A stretch of 11,025 bases of DNA from CAYHBO01 sp964354855 (lineage in GTDB: Bacteria > Babelota > Babeliae > Babelales > RVW-14): NCBI GenBank assembly GCA_964354855.1, contig CAYHBO010000044.1, positions 1 to 11,025 on the forward strand, in the 5' to 3' direction. The notes beneath the pieces are model-generated. The model had not been told where the DNA came from, did not search any database, and saw nothing but the letters and a program-made list of their open reading frames with translations. Below, one piece after another: positions 1 through 6,608 of this stretch (positions within the stretch are counted from its first letter, which is position 1; the number at the start of each line of letters is the position of its first letter). A program made the translations under genes and the position numbers.

Positions 1-486
1 AGTGGGACTAAAGCTGCAACAGAAACTCTACAGTCAGCTGGTGTTTCAACTGATGTAACAGATGCATTAACCACGGTTGCTCAAGCAGCCGAAACCGGTG
101 ATCTAGAAAAGGTTGAAGCCGCTGCAATCACCAGTGGTATAGAAGAAGGCACAAAAGCATTAGTAAACTCAACAGGATTCTCAGAAGATCAAGCAAACAC
201 ATTAACAACCGATATCGCAACCGGTAATGTAGACGATCTTCAAAATCAGGCTTTAGAAGCAGGAACTCAAGAAATAGTCGCTGGAACTGATACTGCAATT
301 GACACATTAACCTCTGAAGCGCAAGAAGCTCAAGATGCAGTACAAAAAAACCTTGATGAAGGCGCTCAAAAGATTAATGATAATGCGACTGCCGCTGAAA
401 CTTTCGCAGGGCAAGAAGCGGTAGATGGCGCTGAAAACTTAAATAACGATATTCAAAGTGTAGAAGGTGAAGAAGCAATACAATAA
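1..486 (+). CDS. C-terminal part of an Ala/Glu/Thr-rich helical repeat protein (5' end outside window)
   Basis: Frame 1 is open from the first base to a TAA at 484-486, giving 161 residues with no start inside the window, so the gene is partial at its 5' end. The protein is rich in Ala, Glu, Thr, Gln and Asp, lacks long hydrophobic stretches, and should be mostly helical. Two diverged copies of a unit of about 40-45 residues are visible: one around DALTTVAQAAETGDLEKVEA and one around NTLTTDIATGNVDDLQNQAL, each followed by an A.tsG..EgT or AleAGTQE segment. The C-terminal third is acidic and coiled-coil-like. I do not recognise a family and cannot say whether the missing N-terminus has a signal peptide. 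The gene converges on miaA with 3 bp between the stop codons, and its probable terminator lies at 560-600. Confidence 0.8.
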   Translation, partial: SGTKAATETLQSAGVSTDVTDALTTVAQAAETGDLEKVEAAAITSGIEEGTKALVNSTGFSEDQANTLTTDIATGNVDDLQNQALEAGTQEIVAGTDTAIDTLTSEAQEAQDAVQKNLDEGAQKINDNATAAETFAGQEAVDGAENLNNDIQSVEGEEAIQ

Positions 487-489
487 AGC

Positions 490-1470
490 TTAACTAATTA
501 AATTATTGAAAGAAGAAATAGCTTGATCTAAAGATTCATGTAAATTACCAGAAATAGTAAGAACCTCTACATAACCTTTATGTAGGGGTTCTGCTTTTTT
601 AAGATGTTCAAGAAATCGACGAATGAATTTTTGTTGTCGTTTAGCGTAATCCCAGGTTTCATACTGTATAAGCTTAATAAGATCGTCATAAGAAGTTGCT
701 TGTTTGCCCAGTAATGCGTCAACAATGAGATCATACCCAATGAGTCGTTTCGACTTCATAAAATATTCCCATTTAGTCCCAAGTAATTGTTGAACTTCTG
801 TAATCCAGCCATCTTGATTAATCATTTGTATAGCACGCTGCTCAATACGCTCTCTAAGTAGGTCTCGACCTGGATCCACAACAACAAATAATACAGGGAA
901 CTCTTGTACAAAAACAGGCTCTAAGCTAGAAGGCAGCTGTCCTGTTGTTTGCCAAAGATCTAATGCTCGTTCAAGTCGATACGTATCATTAGGATGAAGG
1001 CTTGCAGCTCGTACTGAGTCTATAGAATTTAATTGATTCCATAGACTCTCTTGTTCGTCTATTATTTTTCCTTGAGACTTAGTGTTGTCATAATTAGTAA
1101 TGGGAGGATAGAACAGCGATTTAACATAAAAATGTGACCCACCTACCAGCATAGGTACGTTACCCCGCGCAATAATTTCATCAATTTTTTTAAAAACAAG
1201 TGTTCTAAAAGTAACTACATTAAGTGTTACTGGATCATCAATGATGTCGAACAAATGACAAGCAACAGGAGCGTTTTGCCAATCTGGCTTTGCAACCCCC
1301 ACAGAAAACGGTTTATAGAACTGTCCTACATCAGCATTAATAATCTCTGCTGAAAGTTTTTCAGCTAAAGAAAATGAGAAGTCTGTTTTTCCAGCAGCAG
1401 TAGGACCGATAACAACAATAACTGGTGTCTTATATTTAAAGTGGTGCGGGAGTTGTTTGTTCTTGACCAT
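490..1470 (-). CDS. miaA: tRNA dimethylallyltransferase (MiaA), divergent
   Basis: MiaA transfers a dimethylallyl group from DMAPP to N6 of A37 in tRNAs reading UNN codons (i6A37). With the ATG at 1470 the protein is 326 residues, slightly longer than usual for the family. Visible motifs: P-loop GPTAAGKT (22-29), NADVGQFY (45-52) where the family usually has ADSMQ-Y but with the catalytic Asp kept (D47), VGVAKP (57-62, for IGTAKP), GGSHFY (110-115, for GGTGLY), LHPNDTYRLERAL with TGQLPS (158-181), RLIGYD (242-247), and YAKRQQKFIRRF (275-286). An ATG at 1488 and a TTG at 1491 are in frame upstream. I prefer 1470 because it puts the P-loop near its usual place, though no clear Shine-Dalgarno precedes any of them. 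The start overlaps the carD-like gene by 35 nt, which suggests one transcript and coupled translation. Several altered motifs make this a diverged family member, but it looks intact. Confidence 0.9.
   Translation of the reverse strand: MVKNKQLPHHFKYKTPVIVVIGPTAAGKTDFSFSLAEKLSAEIINADVGQFYKPFSVGVAKPDWQNAPVACHLFDIIDDPVTLNVVTFRTLVFKKIDEIIARGNVPMLVGGSHFYVKSLFYPPITNYDNTKSQGKIIDEQESLWNQLNSIDSVRAASLHPNDTYRLERALDLWQTTGQLPSSLEPVFVQEFPVLFVVVDPGRDLLRERIEQRAIQMINQDGWITEVQQLLGTKWEYFMKSKRLIGYDLIVDALLGKQATSYDDLIKLIQYETWDYAKRQQKFIRRFLEHLKKAEPLHKGYVEVLTISGNLHESLDQAISSFNNLIS
560..600 (+). terminator. Rho-independent terminator for the leftmost + strand gene, lying inside miaA
   Basis: A 15-bp stem (560-574 with 578-592, one G-T wobble, 3-nt loop CCT) is followed by GC and six T at 595-600. 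This is the classic terminator geometry for + strand transcription. It starts about 75 nt after the TAA of the partial gene and is antisense to the last roughly 35 codons of miaA. On the minus strand the stem is preceded by A6 but not followed by a T run, so it should act in one direction. Confidence 0.85.
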
Positions 1471-1996
1471 AAATCTTATCGGAAGCATCAACGTGTAATT
1501 TTCTGAAAGGGCTTCTTAACTCTTGAATAATTTCTGATCGTTGCACATCACGCACAAGAAGAACTTCTTGAAGAATAAGTTCTTCGGTAGACTGCAACAA
1601 CGCTCGTTCACCAAATGATAATTCTTTTTGTTTGGCAACATACATAAGATCACGATAAATTTTTACGATTTCAAGTAAAATACCGCTTTGAATCTTAAGC
1701 TGATAATTTTTCTGACGTCGATTCCAACCACTTGGCGTAAAATCAATACTCTCGAGCTGTCGCTCAGGTTTATTGTCAAGCTCTTGAATCGCATGATCAA
1801 TGGTTGCTTTATCGCTTGGATAACGAATACCAATGGTTTTGATATTATATGCAGGAACTAAGATAGTCATATCCTTAAAAAGAAATGAAAGTTTGAAGAA
1901 GAGGATGGTATCATCGCCAACTAATTTTTCTATGATATCCTCAACAACAGCAACGCCATATCCAGGGTAAACCACTTTATCATCTTGTTTGAACAT
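1436..1996 (-). CDS. CarD-like transcriptional regulator (CarD/TRCF RNA-polymerase-interacting domain)
   Basis: The protein is 186 residues, within the CarD size range with a slightly long tail. The N-terminus, FKQDDKVVYPGYGVAVVEDI (2-21), is the typical opening of the CarD_TRCF Tudor-like domain, which binds the RNA polymerase beta subunit. Residues from about 75 onward are charged and helical (ESIDF, GWNRRQKNYQLKIQSG, EILLEIVKIYRDL, ELSFGERALLQSTEELI), matching the helical C-terminal half that contacts promoter DNA in known CarD proteins. By family knowledge it would stabilise open complexes at housekeeping promoters. The ATG at 1996 is preceded by AAGGGA with about 6 nt spacing, which supports this start. 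It is the first gene of a two-gene unit with miaA and overlaps it. The last residues (TTPAPL) lie in the overlap. The 191 bp upstream, shared with the divergent membrane genes, hold no convincing -35/-10 pair for this gene. Confidence 0.9.
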   Translation of the reverse strand: MFKQDDKVVYPGYGVAVVEDIIEKLVGDDTILFFKLSFLFKDMTILVPAYNIKTIGIRYPSDKATIDHAIQELDNKPERQLESIDFTPSGWNRRQKNYQLKIQSGILLEIVKIYRDLMYVAKQKELSFGERALLQSTEELILQEVLLVRDVQRSEIIQELRSPFRKLHVDASDKIYGQEQTTPAPL

Positions 1997-2187
1997 AGAA
2001 ATCCCTTTTTCGGTTTCTAGTAAGAAGAATAACAGTCACTATTGAAATGCACAGAAGATAACAGGTCCATGTATAAGCAAAAAAATAAATCGCTTCTCAA
2101 AGACACTTAGTTATACTACCATAAATTTCTCAATTCGCCAACCACCAGTAAATCTCTGAAAAACAATTTGTCTTAAATTTAATTTAA

Positions 2188-3618
2188 ATGTTAAATAGAA
2201 AAATGCATCAAAATGCTTTCCCACAAAATCTTGAAGAAAAATTTCACAATGTCTTTAGATGGAACTTCTTTGGCAGTATTATTTACGAATGCATTAAAAC
2301 AATTCATCAAATAAGTTTAATGTTCTATTTGTCTTCTTCCTTGTATGGACTCATTGGAACTACCTTTTCTATCATTTATTTTTCAACCAAACTTGCCGAT
2401 ACAGGGGCAACCTATACTCTTTCACCGTTTTTCACGCTAATCACAAAAAATAGAAAAAATTTTAAGTACTTTTACTTAAACTACTTTATTGGGCCCATGA
2501 TCCCAGCCATTTTAATGGTATCATTCGGTGCAACACACATTTTCCTGCAATGGTTTCTGCCATCATCATACTGTTTGTACTATGTCATGATTATCCCGAT
2601 GCTCATCGCATTAGAAACATTACGCGCTTTTCTACGGTACCTTCTCCATTTTTCTTTTAAAAGTAAGATGGTGGTCTCCATTGAGTTATTTTCATTTTCG
2701 ATCTATGTCATAAGCATCTGGACAGGCTTTTTATTGGGAAATTGGGAAATAACTCTTGATTTAATGCTCATTGCGCATCTTGTTGAATCATCACTTGCGG
2801 TACTTATTTTTATCATACTAAGTTACCACGTATACCAAAATCTCGATCCCCATGCCCTACAAGACATTCCCACGAACACCGCATCTCGATTCTGGCATGC
2901 ACGTATTTTTAATTACTTGTTGAGATTAAGCAGAGAGCTTTTCTCTAGTAATTTCATTACCCCTCTTTTTGCATTTAAGTTTGGTTTCTATGAAACAGGC
3001 TTATTTTATTTTGTAGGAGCTGTCATGAGCTCACTCCAATCAATCACTAAAATTTCAATCGGTTATTCTGGAAATGCCTTGCTCGCCGAGATTAAGAATG
3101 AATCGGAAGTCACTAAACAAAAAGCTTTTTTAGTATTGAGTGAAAAAATAATAAAAATTATTATACCGATAGTCATTTTATTGGGGATAAATGGGAATAG
3201 TCTCATCAGGCTTTACCAAGGAAAAAACAACCTTGAAACAACACTTTTGTTGGTAGCTATTTTTCTGATTATCTTTATATCTGAATTCTTTGTCATTCTT
3301 TATGATCAATTTTACATCGTTGAAGAAGCCTCTCAGAAGCTCTTCTTTATGAAAATAAGTGAATATGTATTTTACTATATCTTTGTTATATCAATTCCCG
3401 CCGAGTCACTGGTGGAGTTATTACTGCGTATTACATTTATTCGCATCGCTAGCTTAAGCTTTATGGCATACAATGCGCACTATACCTGGAAAATAAAACC
3501 TAGCTTTAAAACAAAAAAATCTTACTTAGTAAGCTGTTTTATTATTGGAATTATCATATTCTTTACCGTTTCACGCTACTTTAATTCCATTTTCTATTTT
3601 TCACAGCACTTGTTATAA
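2188..3618 (+). CDS. Polytopic membrane protein, MOP/Wzx flippase-like, paralog A
   Basis: The protein has 476 residues and about twelve hydrophobic segments spread over its whole length, so it is an integral inner-membrane protein. Layout and local motifs recall polysaccharide/lipid flippases of the MOP superfamily: YGLIGTTF near residue 55, ADTGATY near 69, FLRYLLHFSFKS in the first half, a central charged loop (about 210-235), then TPLFAFKFG and GNALLAEIKN opening the second half. These segments are shared with the next gene, so the two arose by duplication. The flippase assignment is inference from topology and weak motif likeness; another transporter class is possible. The ATG at 2188 has no Shine-Dalgarno, and neither does the in-frame ATG at 2203, which would align better with the start of the paralog. 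A TATACT at 2112-2117 could be a -10 but lacks a -35. It is the first gene of a probable two-gene operon. Confidence 0.85.
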   Translation: MLNRKMHQNAFPQNLEEKFHNVFRWNFFGSIIYECIKTIHQISLMFYLSSSLYGLIGTTFSIIYFSTKLADTGATYTLSPFFTLITKNRKNFKYFYLNYFIGPMIPAILMVSFGATHIFLQWFLPSSYCLYYVMIIPMLIALETLRAFLRYLLHFSFKSKMVVSIELFSFSIYVISIWTGFLLGNWEITLDLMLIAHLVESSLAVLIFIILSYHVYQNLDPHALQDIPTNTASRFWHARIFNYLLRLSRELFSSNFITPLFAFKFGFYETGLFYFVGAVMSSLQSITKISIGYSGNALLAEIKNESEVTKQKAFLVLSEKIIKIIIPIVILLGINGNSLIRLYQGKNNLETTLLLVAIFLIIFISEFFVILYDQFYIVEEASQKLFFMKISEYVFYYIFVISIPAESLVELLLRITFIRIASLSFMAYNAHYTWKIKPSFKTKKSYLVSCFIIGIIIFFTVSRYFNSIFYFSQHLL

Positions 3619-3627
3619 TAAGCCCCT

Positions 3628-4992
3628 ATGGAAAATACGAATAACAAACCACTTACAAAACATTTTGAAGCAAGTTTTCACTGGAATCTTTGGTGGAGCA
3701 TCCTGTATGAAGTCCTAAGAATTGCTCACAATATCTTTCTTGCAAAACAGGTAAGTCAAACAACGTACGGACTCATTGGAACCATTTTTGCGTCAATGTA
3801 CTTAATGGCAAAGTGTGCTGACATGGGTACTGCCTACAGTATTGCACCATTTTTCTCATCTATTTCAACCGATAAAAAAAGCTTCAAAAAATTTATTCTT
3901 AATTATAGCTTACTCCCTTTATCATGTTCTCTTGCTGGGGGATTTTTATTAGCCTTTACACTAACAACCAAAATAAATTTAATTCCCAGTTCTCTTATTC
4001 CAATCATCATAGGCATCATTATCCTTGAAACCTTCAGATCATTTTTCCGACAACTTCTGCATATTGCCTTTAAAAGTCGTTCCATTGTTATTGTAGAATT
4101 TATTTTGTTTATTACGTATCTCATCGGAGTCTGGGGTTCACACCTATGGTTAGGCATCCCTCTCGACACTATGCTTATTTTTAGCCTGTTCTTAATTGAT
4201 TCAACGCTTGCCGTAATGTTTTTAGTATATAAGACCTACACGATTTATCAGACACTACCTACCGATGGAAAAGAATGCCAGCCTTCTTGCATACGCATAT
4301 TTAGGCTTCGTTTCTCAAATTTCTTCGTACGCATGAGCAACAATCTTTCCACCACAAACATATTGACACCACTATTCGCGGTTAAGTTTGGTCTTAAAAG
4401 TGCCGGGATCTTTTATTTAATCAGTACCATCGCCATGGCAATGCAAGCCATCATTAAAGCTGCCATTGGCCACCCAGGAAATGCATTACTTGCACGCGTT
4501 AAAGATCAACCACTTCTTATCAAACAAGAAGCTTTCACCTTACTAAGCACCCGATTTTTAATGGTTATTTTTGGAATCATGATTGGCGCCGGAATACTAT
4601 GCCATTACATACAATCTATACATAGTATTGGGAGTCATGACCCAACAACAATTCTTCTGATTGGAGGATACATTCTCATCACACTCTCAGACTTATTTAT
4701 CACACTGTATGAATATTTTTATGTTCTTGAAGAGTCAATGGCATTTTTATGCTCATTAAGATTTATTGAAATTTTATTATTTTATATGATCGGACTTTAC
4801 TACCAACTACCACCACTCGTTACCCTTGTTGGTATTTTCAGTATTCGAGGCATCACACTTATTTGTATGATTCTATACGCATATCTTTCATGGAAGCTCG
4901 TTCTTAAACTTTCTAATCCCGTAAAATATTTAGGAGGGTGTGTTATCACCCTCCTGCTCATCAAATCGCTCTCGCTGCTAATCAAATTTTAG
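3628..4992 (+). CDS. Polytopic membrane protein, MOP/Wzx flippase-like, paralog B
   Basis: This 454-residue protein has about twelve hydrophobic segments and is collinear with the upstream gene: HWNLWWSILYE matches RWNFFGSIIYE, and YGLIGTIF, ADMGTAYSIAPFF, RSFFRQLLHIAFKS, TPLFAVKFG and GNALLARVKD all have counterparts at matching positions. The conserved charged and aromatic positions inside the membrane region (AD.G..Y, F.RqLLH..FKS) suggest both copies keep the same basic mechanism, possibly moving different lipid-linked substrates or working as a heterodimer. That is inference. The start at 3628 is only 9 nt after the previous stop, and the gap (TAAGCCCCT) has no Shine-Dalgarno, so translation may depend on coupling to the upstream gene. 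A 9-bp hairpin (4932-4955) lies in its last codons. It converges with the secreted-protein operon, with 28 bp between the stops. Confidence 0.85.
   Translation: MENTNNKPLTKHFEASFHWNLWWSILYEVLRIAHNIFLAKQVSQTTYGLIGTIFASMYLMAKCADMGTAYSIAPFFSSISTDKKSFKKFILNYSLLPLSCSLAGGFLLAFTLTTKINLIPSSLIPIIIGIIILETFRSFFRQLLHIAFKSRSIVIVEFILFITYLIGVWGSHLWLGIPLDTMLIFSLFLIDSTLAVMFLVYKTYTIYQTLPTDGKECQPSCIRIFRLRFSNFFVRMSNNLSTTNILTPLFAVKFGLKSAGIFYLISTIAMAMQAIIKAAIGHPGNALLARVKDQPLLIKQEAFTLLSTRFLMVIFGIMIGAGILCHYIQSIHSIGSHDPTTILLIGGYILITLSDLFITLYEYFYVLEESMAFLCSLRFIEILLFYMIGLYYQLPPLVTLVGIFSIRGITLICMILYAYLSWKLVLKLSNPVKYLGGCVITLLLIKSLSLLIKF
4932..4955 (-). terminator. Perfect 9-bp hairpin, possible terminator for the minus-strand secreted-protein operon
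   Basis: AGGAGGGTG (4932-4940) pairs perfectly with CACCCTCCT (4947-4955) around a 6-nt loop, inside the 3' coding end of the second membrane gene. Read on the minus strand, the hairpin follows the stop at 5021 by about 65 nt and is followed by AAATATTTT, only a weak U-rich tail. On the plus strand no T run follows. It may be an imperfect terminator for the minus-strand operon or simply coding structure. Confidence 0.4.
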
Positions 4993-5020
4993 CTCAGTTA
5001 CTTCTGTATCAAGAACATAC

Positions 5021-6607
5021 TCAATCCACTGAATGTATCACTGACACTGATTGTGGTATTGGTAAAGGAGGCAAGCTTTCTTTACTACCTCCAGTCCGAT
5101 TTTCTTTTGCTGTTTCTGTTCGTACTTTTACTCGTCGTCTTGATGGTGCTACAGTAATATCCTCACCAGCCGCTAAAGCAGCTGCTTCATCACGACTTTG
5201 TTGGACTGATCCATGACTCTGTTGCTCAGCTTTATCAAAATTAACTACCGCTCGTTTTGCATTATCTGCTTCAGCTTTAAATTTAGCAGATTGATCAATT
5301 TCATAGATTTTTTTATAAGCCAATTTTATAACATTAAACACTTTAAGAAGCTCTGCTTGTACTATTGGTAAACCTGTTTCACTTACATCAATAGAACCTT
5401 TTCCGCTTTCAGTTGTTTTACATTCTTTCTCAAGCTTTCTAACCATCGATATAAAAGTAGCTAATACAATCAAATGAGCTGGAACAGCTTCTTTTTTGAT
5501 ATCCGCATTTTTTTTGTTAGTAACAACATTCGATAAATCTTCAACTAAAGATTCCAATTTCTTCAATAATGCTTTTTCGCTACGTACCCCGGAAAATGGA
5601 TTTAGACTACCAAGAGAAGCAATAGCATCATTTAATTGTACATTAATTTTAATTTCTAGCGCTCTTGCTCTATCAGATGTTCTAAAATTCTCAACCCTTA
5701 CTTTAAACCCATCATACCACGCCTCATCTTCAACAAATCCTAACTTTGGCATAAATGCATGAAGAATACTTGAAAGCTTCATAAGTTCAGCTCGGACCTT
5801 CTTAATATCATCAGGCTTGAGAACCGCAACTAACAATCCCGCAGGACCGCTCACTTTTACGGCACTCGTACCTTCATCTAATTTTTTCATGAGCGCAGAA
5901 AATGCCATATCATATGCCGTATACTCTTTCATATCCAAGCTTCGCGGCTCAGATGATAAAGCAGTAATATTACCTTTCTCTGCCCGCGCAACTACACGAT
6001 TTGCGTTATTATTAAGATCTTTTAGTCCAGAAATAACACTTGATGCGCTATTTCCAAAAGAAGCATCTTCAATAACCTGTGTCATATCTTTCAAATATTT
6101 AACAATTGCCTCATCTTTAACTGAACCTCTAAACGTAACTAAGAAGTCTTCAAATGGCTTCATAAATAATGTATCTGAAGATGAAAAAACGTTTAGGCAG
6201 TTTCTTATACTCTGTAAATATTTCACAGCAGTCTGAAGGTTAGCAGCATTCAAATAAGCAACAGAAGAAAGCATCCCCTGACGTTTTCCGCTCGCTTTAC
6301 CTAGCAATGTTTGCGTAAAGACAGGATAAGACTTCTTGAGCTCCTTAATAAGCTCCTTCGAATAATCCTGCAATTTTTTATCTCTTACAACTTTTGCATT
6401 AGGAACCAACGAAGTATTAAGAACCATAAGCGCATTCAGTACACTTGATGCGTTAGTTCCCAAATTATCTGTAGCCGTTACAAATGCTTCAGTAGCACTC
6501 TTCATCATTTTAGCAACTTCTGCTTTTACTTTAAAATCTACAGCCGCCTGTAAAGGCTGCGCCAATATAAGAAGGCCAATAATACGTATAAAATTCTTTA
6601 CTATCAT
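5021..6607 (-). CDS. Secreted helical three-repeat protein with basic tail (paralog 2)
   Basis: The ATG at 6607 follows AAGGAG (6615-6620) by 7 nt and lies 1 nt after the stop of the upstream paralog. It opens a classic signal peptide: MIVKN, hydrophobic IRIIGLLILA, then PLQA with likely cleavage after A21. The 528-residue protein is otherwise soluble and mostly helical. Three diverged units of about 140 residues repeat: the loop motif LGTNASSV (49-56) recurs as FGNSASSV (184-191) and SLGSLN (331-336), and AYLNAANL (117-124) recurs as AVLKPDDI (261-268) and DVSETGLP (407-414). The upstream gene has the same architecture and clear sequence similarity. After the linker RDEAAALAAGEDITV (472-486) the tail turns basic and proline-rich (PSRRRVKVR, PPLPIP). 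I recognise no known domain. Export across the inner membrane is well supported, while the final location (periplasm, surface or host cell) is unknown. Translating straight through the assembly gap wrongly fuses it to its neighbour. Confidence 0.88.
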   Translation of the reverse strand: MIVKNFIRIIGLLILAQPLQAAVDFKVKAEVAKMMKSATEAFVTATDNLGTNASSVLNALMVLNTSLVPNAKVVRDKKLQDYSKELIKELKKSYPVFTQTLLGKASGKRQGMLSSVAYLNAANLQTAVKYLQSIRNCLNVFSSSDTLFMKPFEDFLVTFRGSVKDEAIVKYLKDMTQVIEDASFGNSASSVISGLKDLNNNANRVVARAEKGNITALSSEPRSLDMKEYTAYDMAFSALMKKLDEGTSAVKVSGPAGLLVAVLKPDDIKKVRAELMKLSSILHAFMPKLGFVEDEAWYDGFKVRVENFRTSDRARALEIKINVQLNDAIASLGSLNPFSGVRSEKALLKKLESLVEDLSNVVTNKKNADIKKEAVPAHLIVLATFISMVRKLEKECKTTESGKGSIDVSETGLPIVQAELLKVFNVIKLAYKKIYEIDQSAKFKAEADNAKRAVVNFDKAEQQSHGSVQQSRDEAAALAAGEDITVAPSRRRVKVRTETAKENRTGGSKESLPPLPIPQSVSVIHSVD

Positions 6608-6608
6608 C

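Noticed and set aside
2089..2117. Promoter for the membrane operon with TATACT at 2112-2117
   Set aside because: The -10 is good, but no acceptable -35 exists at 16-18 bp upstream, so I did not list it as a feature.
4938..5216. Plus-strand 92-residue ORF across the convergent junction
   Set aside because: It overlaps the ends of two well-supported genes, has no ribosome site, and has an unlikely composition.
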